A DNA stretch of 64,000 bases from Drosophila pseudoobscura (lineage: Eukaryota; Arthropoda; Insecta; Diptera; Drosophilidae). Shown here in pieces: positions 13,027-25,652 of this stretch. Positions within the stretch are counted from its first letter, which is position 1; each line of letters starts with the position of its first letter. The DNA lies in the NCBI RefSeq assembly GCF_009870125.1, contig NC_046681.1:7825001-7889000 (forward strand), written 5' to 3'. The notes under the pieces were generated by a model that was not told the origin of the DNA, searched no databases, and was given only the letters and a program-made list of their open reading frames with translations. The translations under genes and the position numbers were made by a program.

Positions 13027-13659
13027 ATGGAAAGCCATCGAGTGGAGAACTTGTGCATTGTTGGCGTCGGGGCGATTATGCACTTGAGCAATCTGAGCGT
13101 CATTTCAAACCTCAATAACAAAGTCACGGTGCTCGTGCCGAACGCAGCTTCCTTGCTGGTGGCTGTGTCCTTGCTCGCCTTGGTAACTCAATGGCGGCCT
13201 GTCTGGATCCGCTTGGTGGCATCGACTCGGTCGCAACAAATGTTCCTACTGCTGCTGGAGCTGATCGTCATCATGGGTTTGGTGGAGTTGATGATGGTGC
13301 AGATCTGGGTTCCGATGCTCATCGCGCTCAATACTGTGTGCGGTTACATTTCCCACGACCTCCTGATGTCCAACAATCAATACCTGGTGCGGCATACCCC
13401 ACATTTCGCCTACTGGCTGCGTTGTCAGGCCTTCTACCTGGCCCGCTTCCTTCTGGCCTTCGCCGTTGCCTCCGCAATCCTCTTGTCCCAGGGCTGGCAG
13501 TCAGACATACTGAAATGTTTTCAGAAACCTGCCACTAGAGCTGGTGCCATCGCACAAGAACCAGCTATCGAGGAACGCAGAGTGAGTCAGCTTACACGTG
13601 GAGCTCGATACAAGCCATTGGACGGCGGTCAAGAACTAGAAAAAGAGTCTAACTGCTAA
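13027..13659 (+). CDS. Unrecognised small multi-pass membrane protein
   Basis: A single-exon frame of 210 aa with ATG in a good fly context (AAGCCATGG). Four or five hydrophobic stretches can be seen at about 9-28, 34-55, 72-106 (long enough for one or two passes) and 135-154. A polar C-terminal tail of about 55 residues follows, rich in Glu, Arg and Gln. There is no signal-peptide-like cleavage site, so it looks like a membrane protein with a cytosolic tail. I do not recognise the family. The frame is uninterrupted, GC-rich at third positions like the neighbouring lipases, and isolated from them by about 325 bp. An intronless gene like this could be a recent or germline-biased gene, but that is only inference. 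Confidence 0.65.
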   Translation: MESHRVENLCIVGVGAIMHLSNLSVISNLNNKVTVLVPNAASLLVAVSLLALVTQWRPVWIRLVASTRSQQMFLLLLELIVIMGLVELMMVQIWVPMLIALNTVCGYISHDLLMSNNQYLVRHTPHFAYWLRCQAFYLARFLLAFAVASAILLSQGWQSDILKCFQKPATRAGAIAQEPAIEERRVSQLTRGARYKPLDGGQELEKESNC

Positions 13660-13925
13660 GAAGTGGGAAGCCAAACTTTAGTGACTTCATTTTCTTGTAT
13701 ATACATATTTTGTTATTTTATGCGAAAAGTACATTTTTGGCTCGAATTTTCTAATTGAGCCGTCTCGAAGTCCACGCGAGTGCCGACTACTTTCGTTCTC
13801 ATTTGACACCAATTGTAGTTGGTTCGGCACACGCCTACTGCTTTCCACCTGTGTGGGTGCTTATATATGCCGCCGCCGGAATCAATTGGCTCTAGCCAGA
13901 TCGCGGAACTAGATAATCGGTTGCC

Positions 13926-13963
13926 TTTAAATAGCACCAACTTTCGATGGCCGGAACACAGTC
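13926..13963 (+). promoter_or_regulatory. Core promoter of first lipase (TATA-like plus Inr)
   Basis: TTTAAATA at 13926-13933 lies 34 bp before an ACAGTC initiator-like word centred on 13960. That is the usual fly spacing and leaves a 5'UTR of about 25 nt before the lipase ATG. Confidence 0.35.
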
Positions 13964-13984
13964 GGTCTTAGAAATTTTGGCGCA

Positions 13985-15247
13985 ATGCTGCTTATGGCTT
14001 GGCTCTCCCTGCTGGGTAAGTCGGGAGATCGGATTCGGCTGAACCTCCATTCATTAGGATTCCTTGAACAGCATTCGTTTGGTTGGGGGAAGGCAATCCT
14101 CTGGTCGGACTTTTCGACCCGGCCTGCTTTGTGATGCGTGGAGAGTGTCCCAATAAAAATGTTACCTTCTGGCTGTACTCCAAGTAAGTAGCTGTCACTG
14201 CCGCTATTTCTGCACCCACTTAGAGACGTCTACTTTAGATCAACTCGGGATAGTCCTATCCTGCTGGATCCGCTCGATCTCAATCCCTGGGACTTTCAGC
14301 CTCCGCGTCCTCTGAAGATACTCATCCATGGATACACGGGCTATCGAGACTTTGCCCCGAATTCCTTCATCCGGCCAGTGCTGCTCGACCACGAGGATGT
14401 CTATGTGATCTCCATTGACTATGGACCCCTGGTGCGCTATCCCTGCTATGTTCAGGCGGTGCAAAACGTTCCTCTAGTCAGCAAATGTCTGGCGCAGCTC
14501 ATCAACAACCTGGTGGACCGGGGCATAGTTCGAAATGAGATGATCCACCTGATTGGTTTCAGTCTTGGCGGCCAGGTGGCGGGTCAGGCCACCAATCATC
14601 TGAAGCGAAAGTTGAAGCGGATTACGGGACTGGACCCGGCCAAGCCGCTCTTCATCCTGGGCAGTGATACGCGCCGCTTAGATGCTGGCGACGCAGAGTT
14701 CGTGGATGTCATCCACACGGATGTTCTGGGTCGAGGAATGCTCCGTTCAATGGGCCATGTAGACTTCTACCCCAATTTCGGACCCCAGCAGCCGGGCTGC
14801 ATGGAGGAGAACCCCAGCGATCCCGGGAGCTGCAACCATGAGAGAGCTCCGCGCTTTTATGCCGAGTCCATTAACTCCACCGTAGGTTTCTGGGGTCGCC
14901 AGTGCTCCAGTTGGTTGGTCCACCTCATCGGACTCTGTTCTACCCGCGCCCCCCAGGCCCTGATGGGCTACCACGTAGCGGAGGACGTGAATGGCTCGTT
15001 CTTCCTAAAGACAGGCAGCGATACGCCCTATGCCCTGGGAAAAATGGAGGACGTGGACAACAGCAGGCATCTGGCCAAGTTTCGGCTGAGTCCAGAGCAC
15101 AACGAAGTCGACCATGACTTTGAACCACAGCTGCTGGAGGCCTTCCTCGAGTTGGAGGATCCCGAGAACCATCTGAAGACAGATGTGGATGATCTCGAGA
15201 AGCAACTGATCTGGACGGATCAAGCAGAAGACGAACCTTTGTCATAG
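13985..15247 (+). CDS. Secreted neutral (pancreatic-type) lipase 1
   Basis: Three exons, 13985..14015, 14072..14183 and 14239..15247, give 383 aa with GT-AG introns of 56 and 55 nt. The protein opens with a short signal peptide (MLLMAWLSLLA) and is predicted to be a secreted alpha/beta-hydrolase acting on glycerides or phospholipids. The triad of the pancreatic lipase family is complete: Ser156 in GFSLGGQ, Asp180 in GLDPAKP and His248 in SCNHERA. The oxyanion-loop motif KILIHGYTG is at 74-82. The lid between Cys residues is short, as in insect yolk-protein-like lipases and phospholipase A1 forms. An acidic tail of about 50 residues (Glu/Asp/Leu-rich) follows the catalytic domain and is unusual beside its two neighbours. 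It is the first of three tandem paralogues, 464 bp before the next. Confidence 0.9.
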
Positions 15248-15514
15248 GATCATTTGTGATTACTCAAGTAAACTCGGATAGTGTTAAATATAATTTATTT
15301 TCAATTTATTTATTATTATTAGAAATCTATTGTCGTTTCTTTTTCCAAAAGTACCTTCCGTACCTGCGAATATACATAGCTTATACAGCCTATACACTAA
15401 ATCCATGTATATTCTCTGTGCATCTCGTTGATCTATCACGTTCTCGGAACTTCAATGTCAGCTTCTAATGCTTAACCCTGCCCGCAGAAAGCCTCCAACC
15501 CCACCGAATCCAGC

Positions 15515-15540
15515 CCGGCACCGGCACCGGCACCGGCACC
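15515..15540. repeat. (GGCACC)n hexamer run
   Basis: Four tandem GGCACC units in the gap between the first two lipases. Confidence 0.8.
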
Positions 15541-15711
15541 CACCTTGACCTACTGGCTAACCCTAGCCCCCTTTGGAAACCTTGACTCTTTTATCAGCAA
15601 ACCTGCACATTATATGGGCCCTCATTTCCTATGCAATTTTCAATGTTAGGCCTGGCAAATTTAATAGAATTGGCGTTAGAGCGTGGGCGTAGAGCAGTTT
15701 AGACACTTGCA

Positions 15712-16867
15712 ATGAGCGAATATCGCTGGAATGGGTGCCACCTCCTCCTGGCACTTCTACTCTTGGGATACACCGGAGCGGAGACGGAGCTGCGTGGACT
15801 ATTGCCCGAACTGTGCGTCTTTGCGGAGAACAAGTGTCCGAATCCTCGCATTAGCTTTTGGCTCTACACAAAGTGAGTTGCGGTTTCTCATTGGAGGAAG
15901 TATAATCAAGCCAGACTGTTCCCAGCCACACCCGCGATCAGCCCGTGGAAATAGATCCCCTAGATCCCCAGGCGGAGCTGTTTGAGCCCAGTCTACCCCT
16001 AAAAATACTCATACACGGCTTCATCGGCAGTCGGGATCTGACGCCCAATCTGGAGGTGCGAGATGTCCTGCTGCAAACCCAGCCCGTCCATGTCCTTTCC
16101 GTGGAGTATGGGAGTCTGGTGCGTTTTCCGTGCTACTTTCCCTGGGCTGTCACCAATGCTCCCATTGTGTCCGAGTGCCTGGCTCAGCTAGTAGGCAATC
16201 TCTTGACAGCCGGCATCTACAAACGGGAGGACATACACTTGATTGGGTTCAGTCTGGGGGCTCAGGTGGCGGGCATGGTGGCCAACCATGTGGACGAGCG
16301 CCTGGCTAGGATCACTGGCCTGGACCCAGCTGGGCCTGGCTTCATGATGCAGGCCTCGCTGCGCCAGAAACTCGACCCCAGCGACGCAGACTTTGTGGAC
16401 ATCATACACACCGACCCCTTCTTCTTCTCCATGCTGCCGCCGATGGGGCATGCGGACTTCTACCCCAACCTGGATCAGCTGAACCAGCGGGGCTGCAGCT
16501 ACGTGAGCTCTTGGCGCTTCTACAACTGCAATCACTACCGCGCGGCCGTCTACTACGGGGAGTCCATCACCACCAGCAAGGGCTTTTGGGCCCAGCATTG
16601 CGGCGGGTGGCTCGACTTCTTCTCCCAGCGCTGCAACCAATACTCGAACATGCCCAACACTCAGATGGGCTACTTTGTCTCGGAGAAGTATGTGCACACA
16701 ATTTCCCTGCCCTTCCCACTTTCCCTTTAAGTTCTCTCTTATGTATCCTTTTCAGCGCCATCGGTTCGTATTTCCTCACGACCCATGAGGTTTCCCCCTT
16801 CGCCAAGGGACCCTTGGTGGATGTGGAAATGGATGTGGCAGAGCTTCACAGTTTACAGCGGGCTTAA
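15712..16867 (+). CDS. Secreted neutral (pancreatic-type) lipase 2
   Basis: Three exons, 15712..15872, 15926..16687 and 16756..16867, give 344 aa. The N-terminus has a hydrophobic signal (CHLLLALLLLGYTG) after a short polar lead. The triad is complete: Ser163 in GFSLGAQ, Asp187 in GLDPAGP and His257 in NCNHYRA. KILIHGFIG forms the oxyanion loop. The first intron falls after the conserved W-L-Y-(S/T) strand exactly as in lipase 1, which supports a tandem duplication. The last intron, before the AIGSYFLTT strand, is absent from lipase 1, so the two have diverged in structure. The 3'UTR is extremely short, with AATAAA starting one base after the stop. A weak TTTAATA sits about 35 bp before a GCAGTTT initiator-like word near 15694. 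Confidence 0.92.
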
Positions 16868-16873
16868 AATAAA
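16868..16873 (+). terminator. Polyadenylation signal of lipase 2
   Basis: AATAAA immediately after the stop codon, leaving a 3'UTR of only a few tens of bases. Confidence 0.6.
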
Positions 16874-16889
16874 AAAGCGTTAAAAATAT

Positions 16890-17320
16890 CACACAAAATA
16901 CCAGAAAAAGCTTTCATTCCAGAGCGAGCTTCGGCCAACTTATTTCGGGGAAAGCTCTAACACGAAAGACTGAAGACACGAACTCAGGCTGCAATCACTC
17001 GAGAGAGCTCCAGCAGAGCGCACACGCACGGACTCGGCGACCGCACCGCACCAAGATAGTGCTCGTATCACTTTGGAAACACCCGCGCGTGCCCGCAAAA
17101 ATATAAAAGAAGTGAAGAAAAAATTGATTCAGTTTCTGCTGGGGCAGCCGGAATTATGCCTCGCCAGCTTCGTCGTCTCGCCGTGCACTGAAATCGAAAT
17201 CGAGTCCAATGACCAGCTCTCAAGCTGGTGCCTGTGAAAGAGTGTACACCTTTGGCTAGCCAAGAAACCATACTGCAGGCCTTGACCCATAGCCTGTAAA
17301 GAGCTGAACCGCGTCTCAGT
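16890..17320. other. Intergenic gap before third lipase
   Basis: GC-richer spacer without a credible gene. It presumably holds upstream control sequence for the third lipase. Confidence 0.5.
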
Positions 17321-17325
17321 TCGCT

Positions 17326-17332
17326 TATATAA
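17326..17332 (+). promoter_or_regulatory. TATA box of third lipase
   Basis: TATATAA lies 72 bp before the ATG that begins the signal-peptide exon. No perfect initiator is visible at +30. Confidence 0.35.
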
Positions 17333-17397
17333 TCAAATTGCGAATTGCGAATTGCGAGTAGCCCAAACGCAAAGTGAATACTAAGGAGCCCAAGAAA

Positions 17398-20300
17398 ATG
17401 CAGTTCAAGAAACCAAGAGCACTCGTGGGTTCATCTGGCCTGCTGCAGTTCCTCCTCCTGATTAGTGCTACACTCTGCCGCCTGGAATTCGCCGGTTCGT
17501 ATGTGCAACGAGTGCTAAAAGAAACTGAAATCCGAAATCTGAAAAGAAACAGCCAAAAGAGAGAGACATTTACGTTAAACTTTTACTTTCGCCCTGGTGC
17601 TGGTGCTGGTGCTGGTTGGAACCTATATTTTTTGGCCATGCCTGAATTGGTTTGTGCCCTGGCCTTTCTTTTGGGCCTGTCATTGTAGATTTGTTGGCTG
17701 TTGTCTGTTGTGGCTGCTGGGGCTGCCGGGGCTGCCGGGGCTGCGGCTGTTGACACTTAAAATTTGCGTCAACCGCCTAAACAGTGGGCATAAATTTCAT
17801 TTTTATTTTTAAACACGGGTAGTTGCACAATGCCTATGAGTTTCTTTTGGTTTTCCGCGGAGTCATCCCGTGTTGACCTTGCCTCAAATACTGTTTATAT
17901 AAAAGCATAAATATTTCCAAAAGCACTTTTTATAAGCACTTGTAATGCTGTTGCTCTGACAACTACTTGAAAGTTTTTACTGCCTTTGCCAGCCGATGAT
18001 ATTGGTCACGTCACGCATATTTTGTCACGGCTCATCCCGCGCACAAATGTTGCCTTTGTTTATCACGGCTTGACTCTGGTAATCTCTTGCCAAGTTAATT
18101 AATGGCATTGGCTACCGTTTATGCTGCTGGCCGAATGCTCTGGAATTTCTCACAATTCGTGTCTCTAATTTATATTCATATTTATATACCCTGCACCTTG
18201 ACACTCTTGGTTGCTGTTTGTTTCTGTTTCACTGCTGTTGCAATATTTACTACTCAGCCAAGTTATATGGTTGCTGATGAAGGTGTCATAGCCATACATT
18301 CCCAGGCCTGGCCGGCTAGGGTCTTGCTGGGGCCGGCCTATGAGGCGTATGCGCATTGCCGGAGTGCCGAAGTGCGCCGGAGTGCGTGTCATTGCCATGG
18401 TCAAGGGCAGGGGATGAAGGAATTTAGGCAGGTTAATGCTGGGGCAATTATCATTCAAGATTGCAGGTTAATGAACACACTCCGAGCACTGGCCACATTC
18501 ATAAAGTAGGTCAAAGAAGCCAACGTATAATTGAAAGTTGGGTAATTTTTCAAGAATTTTTAACACGAGTATACTTGTATGATTACCCAGTCGAAGCAAT
18601 CAATTTAAAATCTTAAGGTTATGACACACAAATCCCAATTCCAGTATCGGTTTCAAGCCAATTGGCCAATAATCTCCACGAAAAAAACACTCAAAGCCAA
18701 ACAATGCATGTGACTCATGGCAAGCGAAACATAAAAACCCATAAACAAACCAGTAAAAAGAGAGAGAGAGACCCAGAGACGAGCCCCAAAACAAACCGAA
18801 ATCATCTTTCACTTAGCGGCCGATGAGGAGTTCGTGTTGTGGTTTTCTTCTTCCGCCTTTGGCGCCGGCTTCCGTTTTGGCACTGGCTTGATTTGTGTTA
18901 GTTGGACACCCTCGACCACAATCCCAGCCCAATTGCACACGGGTTTTCTCCAAACAATAGATGTAAATAAAGCCCAAAAAAGTCATTTAATTGGAATGCG
19001 TAATTTTAAAATGGGAAAAGGACAGAAGTGGTTAGGATAGGGGAAGAAAACGCAGTGGAGTCGGTCTTTGGCTTACATAACACTTGAAAAGCAACTCACG
19101 AAGCTGCAGATACACGATTGTGAAAAGCAAATGAAAACAGAAAAGTTGAGGACAATTGAGGCATGACCACGACCGCAGTACAGACCATTGCTAGTGTGGA
19201 AATGTGGAAAAGTGGCGGAGTCCGGTGGTGGGCGGTTCATTGGATTTATGCTGCGGTCTCTGATGTAAAACCACCGCCTATTGCATGCTTAAATCATCTG
19301 CCCGGCCACAGACATGTCATCGCAACCGAAATCTAAGTGAAATGGTAACAACAACTCCGCGGCTCATTCACTGTGTCTATGGGGTATGTGCCCTATAAGG
19401 CAGCTATGATTTGTTCGGGTCTTTCCAGTGCTCAGCCAAGCCGCAAGACTCTGCATCTGTAACAGTCCCCGAGACCGGTTACATGGCCTGGCTCTGCCTC
19501 TTGGTTATCTCTCGAACCACAAGTGTGCCAATTGCCTGCCGCCCACTGAGCCAGCGGCGCCAGCTGAAGGTCGATTCTCCAACAGTTTGGTTAGATTTTT
19601 AATTTGGCCATTTGAATGCAGTGCGCAGTGCTGGGGCTTCTTACGCATGCCGTGAGCTCAGGTGGGGGCTCATATGGGGGCTTCCAATGAGGTGCTCGTC
19701 ATGGGAACTAGTTCGGGGTTTGGCATTTAGCTAGATCATATTTGATTTCAGTTCAATATTTACCTGAGTATTCGATTAGGATTACTTAAATGAGGGGTAC
19801 TTTCCTTAGTGATGAGCCATTTCAGTTGAAAATATTATATGTATATAACCATAATTCTATATAAATTATCAACACCTTATCATTCTTCGGGTACGCTATA
19901 TCGCAAGATACATTTCTTGTATTTAGTATACTTTTTGGTCCCCAGTCACACATATCAAAGGCCTACAAGTACATACTTCGTTTGAAACTAGCACTGCGAA
20001 ATTATTCTAATCAATAGAATATCTATTTAATCGTAGTTCCGAAAGATTTGCGAACCATAAAGCGCACACCTATCCTCTGACAATCCCACTGCCAGACAAG
20101 CCCATCTGGAATGGGTTTTCCTTATGACCGCCCATGAATCAGTCGCATAAATTACGCATATTCATTCCGTATCCAGTCGACAGCTCCAGTTATATCATGG
20201 GCAGCACGTTTTGTCAAAAATAAACCCAGCAAAGAGCAAACAGCAAACGCAAATGCAAACAAAGAGCAAACAGGCAAGGGGCAGGCATCGTTACTTCCGT

Positions 20301-21756
20301 TTCTGTCCGACTGGCTGGCTGGCTGGCTGGACTGACTTTTACTTTCTGCTGGCGGGCTGCGAGGCAATTGTGTGGCGTGGATTGCATTGCTCGTGGAGTG
20401 CCACAGCAACTTCAACTGCAACTGTGGCAGAAACGCAATCGCATGACATTTGCAGCGTGCCGAATAGCAAACATTCAATGTCGCAGCCAGCGGCTTATGC
20501 AATTAAGTGTAATACCCAAGCTGGCTGTAGCGGAGAGTGAAACCCGTTTGCCAACATCCACATCAGATGCAACTTCAACTCCATTTCTCCCATCTCACAT
20601 CCTCACAGATGCCCAAAATGCCGGCGTGGTGGCCGCGGCGGTGGCGGCGGGGCAAAACCAAACCCAAGTCTACGTGACGGAGTCCTGCCTGCAGAAGCCG
20701 TACCGCTGTCCGCATCCGAAGATTCAGTTCTACCTGTACACGCGCCGCACCCAGGAGCAGCCCGAGTTCATCGATGTGCTCGACGCCAACGCCCTGTACT
20801 ACACCCACTTCAATCCGCGGCATCCGACGAAGATAATCATCCACGGCTTCGGAGGAGGTCGCGATCTGAGTCCCAGTCCAGACTTGCGGGAGGCCTACTT
20901 CAGCGTGGGCGAGTACAACATCATCATCGTGGACTACGCCGACGCGGTGAAGGAGCCCTGCCTCAGCCAGATGGACTGGTCTCCCCGCTTCGGCGGCCTC
21001 TGCATCTCCCAGTTGGTCAAGTATCTGGCCCGACATCCGCGCGGGGTCCAGCCAGATGACCTTCACTTCATCGGCTACAGCGTGGGTGCCCACATAGCCG
21101 GACTGGTGGCCAACTATCTGAAGCCCGAGGAGGGAAAGCTGGGACGCATCACAGCCCTGGATCCAACGATATTCTTCTATGCTGGGGCCAACAACTCCAG
21201 GGATCTGGATACGACCGATGCCAACTTTGTGGATGTTATGCACACTGGAGCGGGGATACTCGGTCAATGGCACTCCAGTGGCCACGCGGACTTTTATGTG
21301 AATGGCGGCACCAGGCAGCCAGCCTGTGTGGGCTCTGCCACGCTGTTTCGTGAGTATCAAAGACCATAGGGATAGCCCCACCCAACCCAACGCTTTATTT
21401 CATTTGATTTTCCAGAGACCTTGGCCTGCGACCACACCAAAGTCACCCCCTACTTCATAGAGTCCATAACCACGACTCGGGGCTTCTATGCGGGTCCGTG
21501 CCCCAACTTGTTCACCTACCTGATAGGCTGGTGCGAGCCCAAGGATTCCGAGTACGTTCTGATGGGCGAGCACTGCTCACATAAGTGAGTACTGAACCAT
21601 GTCGGCGTTATCCCAAATATCTTTATAGAAATTGTATTACTACTTTTCAGAGCTCGAGGCAATTACTATGTTACCACTAATGGAAAAGCACCATTTGCCC
21701 GTGGTTTTCCAGGCAAGGGGCGTTCCAATGGCGAGTACCAGGGTGTACGGCGATAG
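17398..21756 (+). CDS. Secreted neutral (pancreatic-type) lipase 3, long first intron
   Basis: Four exons, 17398..17494, 20609..21349, 21416..21584 and 21651..21756, give 370 aa. Exon 1 encodes a basic lead and a hydrophobic core (LLQFLLLISATLCRL), a clear signal peptide. The 3.1-kb first intron holds no recognisable gene. The mature protein has TKIIIHGFGGG (about 106-116), Ser190 in GYSVGAH, Asp217 in ALDPTIF and His286 in ACDHTKV, so the triad is intact. The nucleophile elbow has Val where the other two have Leu. The C-terminal domain ends with YYVTTNGKAPFARGF, the strand seen as YFLTTHEVSPFAKG in lipase 2. The exon 1 donor is the least sure point: phase demands GTTCGT at 17495, while a better GTATGT lies 4 bp further on but breaks the frame. 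A small missed exon is possible. AATAAA at 22075 is a candidate poly(A) signal. Confidence 0.85.
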
Positions 21757-24700
21757 TGAAAATCGTTTGTTGCCTTTTGTTCGCAATCTCCATATTTTGG
21801 AAACAATGGATCAAAGATCGTTTTTGCCTAGTTTCCTTCCATTTTCCATTTTCCATCTTCCATCTCTTATACCGTAGCACTCATGTGATTATAGTTTGTT
21901 TTCTATATATATACGAATCATATTTATTTTATATATTTTTGTTGTTAGTCTTAGACCACCGCCATGTTTGCTGGGAGTTGGGAAGGGAGAGAGGCGACAT
22001 CCAGTCCCAAGTGTTTCGGGCCCTGTACAAATCAATGCATCTAATCATTAAGTCGTAGGCTGAAAGTTGTTTGAAATAAACGCACAATACACTCAACTCA
22101 ACATTTGTTGGCATAATTCTTAACAAGTTCGTTTTATTGAGTTCCAAATACATTTGTTAAGGTATAATTTTGTTTTGTTTTGTTTTGTTTCGATTTCGTT
22201 TAGACGTTTAAATATGGTAATTCGTATAGCCAGATGTCATTCAGGGGGTTTCTTTCTTTCTCTTTCTCGTTATCAGTGTCATAAGTTTTTTAAATAAATT
22301 TGAGTAACATGGTAATTTGGTAAATTATTTTGCAAAGCTGGATCTTAAAGGAAAATCTTTTTTATTGTGCTCGAGTCTTGTTTAATCCTTTTAGTTACAT
22401 TTTATGAGTATTATTTAAGTGTTTTCTTCTGTTATGAGCATACATCGAAGTATATATGTATGTACGTATATAAGTATATGTATATTAATTCGGTTTATCG
22501 ACCATTAAAATTATACAACATGGGCGGGTGTTGCCAGAAAAGGGATCTCCATTCGTTTCCTAAATATTTGATTTTGATTTAATTTTTAGCAATTTGCATA
22601 CAGAATGCTCAATAAACACAAAGAATACATTGTTTTATTTTGTTTAATATATACACAGTTCCAGTATTGATAGCCTATCCCATCCGAACAATTCTTGTAT
22701 ATTGTTTAACATGAAATAATGTGACTTCTTTTTTTACATCTATAGTATGGATATTTTATATGCATAATACTCGTATATATTACGTCTGCTTTGGAATATA
22801 CATATGTATGGTACTTGTCCGTCAATTGTGGTTCCCTTCCGATGAGAGTGTATGGTTTATTTATATGGCTGCTCAGCGTTTCCTAGGTCTGCTTTCGCAT
22901 ACAACATTTATGTTCGGCTGGGAGTTAAAATGCCCTATAAGTACGTAGCCGGCTCTGGCAAGATGTGGCTATAGTTATCATTCATAGTTTACCCCGTATA
23001 ACATTTAGTTATTGGTTAATTGGTTTAATATGGTTTCCTTATAAATTTGGCATTATATACACTTGGATATTTTGCTCACTGAAGCATTTAATAGTGCTCT
23101 TAGCTAATAAGATACATATGCATGCATACGAGTATAGGTTGTATTATATACAAACTGTCATGTCTGTTGATGTGATTAAGTGTTTTCATATGTGGCTTTT
23201 CGGCTAACATACTCCTGCTATTATTGTCCACACAGCCCCGAGAGCTTGAGTATCTCTCAAACAGAAAATGAGATACAGAACTCAATGCGATTAGATGAGC
23301 ACATGACTAGTGAGAGCCTCGTAAGTGTTCATCTCTCCTGTGACAAACTGTGACAAGATATCTACGCTAGTATATAGCATTTCTCTATGCTTTTATGTAC
23401 ATAATGGGTTCGCAATTACTCTAATATTACACATATGCCCAAGGGGCCAACATTTTGAGAAGCCTTCAAAACTTGTGCCCGAATCTAAACAGAAGAGAAC
23501 TGAACATCAATTAATTTTAAATAATAGCTAATAGAACTATAAACTAGGCTTACTTCACTAGGTATTGTCACTTTCACAAGCAGTTGGGGTTGTCATTTTC
23601 ATGGATCAAACACGAAGTATTTCTCCCCATGTTCGATTTAAAAATTCCATAATTACATGCTACTTATATAGTTTAATTTTGTTTGATTATATACGTTTAT
23701 ATATATTCGCTGCGCTGTACAAATTACGGTATAAGAATTGACTCTTTTAGTTAGAAAATTTTCACATATTTATTACATAGTGATTTAATTGTGAATAAAT
23801 TGATTAAGTTACATTTAAATATAGGTATATATATATATTTTGATACTAATTGCTAGGTAAATTTGTTGTTAAAGTATTGCACACCCGATTAGATAGTAAT
23901 ATATAAAGGGTTATGAAAAGGATATTGGAAAGTGAGTGCATCTAAAGGAGGTTTTGAGTAGAACAAAAAATGAATATTGGTGCATTGAATAACTGAATTA
24001 AAAATATATAAATAGTGCTATTAAAATGGTGCATTAAAATTAAAAAGTGCATTAGTTAAAAGAACACATAAAATCAAAAAAAAAAATCAAATTAATTTAA
24101 ATGGTGCATTTTTTAAAAATTAAATGATAAAGCAAGTTTTTTGAATTTTTCTATTATAATAATACATATTTACAACAAACAATTTTCTAAATATGTGTAG
24201 TTTGTATATGATAATCCATATAGCATGATATAATTAGTTAATATTAGTGATGTTTTTAGGGTTTATTTGGACTTTTCTTTCAGCAGTTAAATTTCATAAA
24301 AAATGCAATGCAGAACATTGAAAAATACATACATGTTTATTGATAAAGTTTTTTTCTGTGAATAAAGCCCAAAAAAACTCTTAAAAGTTTAATAATTTAT
24401 ATAAACAGTTTTAGGGTCGATTTCTTAGCGCCAAAATGGAGTCAAACATTTTTATGTAATTTATTTATGAAGTCATTTTTTTTTTGTAAAAAATTAAGTG
24501 ATGTAAGAAATTGCCAACGGATTTGGTCTAAGTATATTTCAATTTTTAAACAAAAAAGTGCAGCTTTAAGAAAATTAAACGTTCTTTAAATGGTAAGAAA
24601 ACTATAGTACGGCAGTTATGAAAGATAAGTCGCCAAAAAATGGTGTGACATCTAATATACTGTTTATTTGGACCATAAGAAATCGATCCTGTGTCTGTGC

Positions 24701-25652
24701 TAGTGTGTGACGAGTATGTGAAGACCAAGTCTGAGGTTATATGTGCGTACTGCTATCTACTCGAATATATATATATATATTTTAGTACCTACATCGTGCC
24801 TTGCTCATGTTTTCCAAATTCAAATGCATATACATGTGTGTTTATAAGTATGTAAGTTAAACAAACAATGAAACAATAACCATATATGAATATCGGATTA
24901 GTTAGTATGTACTATGGATATCATTCGTGCCGAACATCAACAATTGCTTAGTTTTTCTCTTGTATTTTAAGATTAAAATGTTCTCAGGCCTGGATACACA
25001 CAGAGATAATATCGTCAACGGTAATAAAACTTGCAGTTTTCATATTTGCATAGTTAACAACAATTTGTAGCTATAATTAATTGTAGTAATATACATACAT
25101 AATACATATATATCGGTTTATATATAGTAATATTCTTTGAGACCTGGTGCATGTCTGGATAATGCATGTAGTTTATGATATACACAAATGTTTCCTTTTC
25201 CTTTCCCTTTTGCTTTGTTTTTTTTCGGTTGGAGCTTGTAAATAGAAATTCGCGGAAGCGATGGTGCCTTAAGACCTATAGATCGTTACAGTTACAGTTA
25301 CGGATCGAGAGTGCCTTCCAGTGTCGTTGAGTAACGGTATTGTTATGTAATGTCATGTATGCATATGTAGTTTCTCTGTTAGGTACATAGTTTCTTTGTG
25401 TTAGTGTGTGGCTTGTGGCGTTCCTTGCTGAAAATTCGATTGAACGTGTTTCCTTTATAGTACTTTACTCAGCTGCAGTGTCTCGTATTTATAACTACAT
25501 ATGTGACTAGCGACCCCAGTTCTTGGAATAAAACCGAACGTATAATGCGATAGAATAACTTTAACGACACACCAAGAACAAACGATAAACGGTAAACAAT
25601 TTCCAACTACAACTAAGAGCTATGATATATATCAGTGACTAAAGTGATTCCT
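21757..25652. other. AT-rich intergenic region / probable VGlut 3'UTR
   Basis: Very AT-rich, with no open frame worth noting. The part nearest 25652 must contain the minus-strand VGlut 3'UTR. An AATAAA word overlaps the VGlut stop codon itself and several more lie further downstream, so the cleavage site cannot be placed. The left part includes the lipase 3 3'UTR. Confidence 0.5.

Noticed and set aside
16188-16697. 169-codon minus-strand frame across lipase 2
   Set aside because: It is the antisense shadow of the lipase exon, which has an intact catalytic triad and splice sites.
20368-20608. In-frame upstream extension of lipase 3 exon 2
   Set aside because: The sequence is Gln/Arg-rich and unlike the family, and a strong pyrimidine-AG acceptor at 20608 plus a signal-peptide exon at 17398 give a better start.
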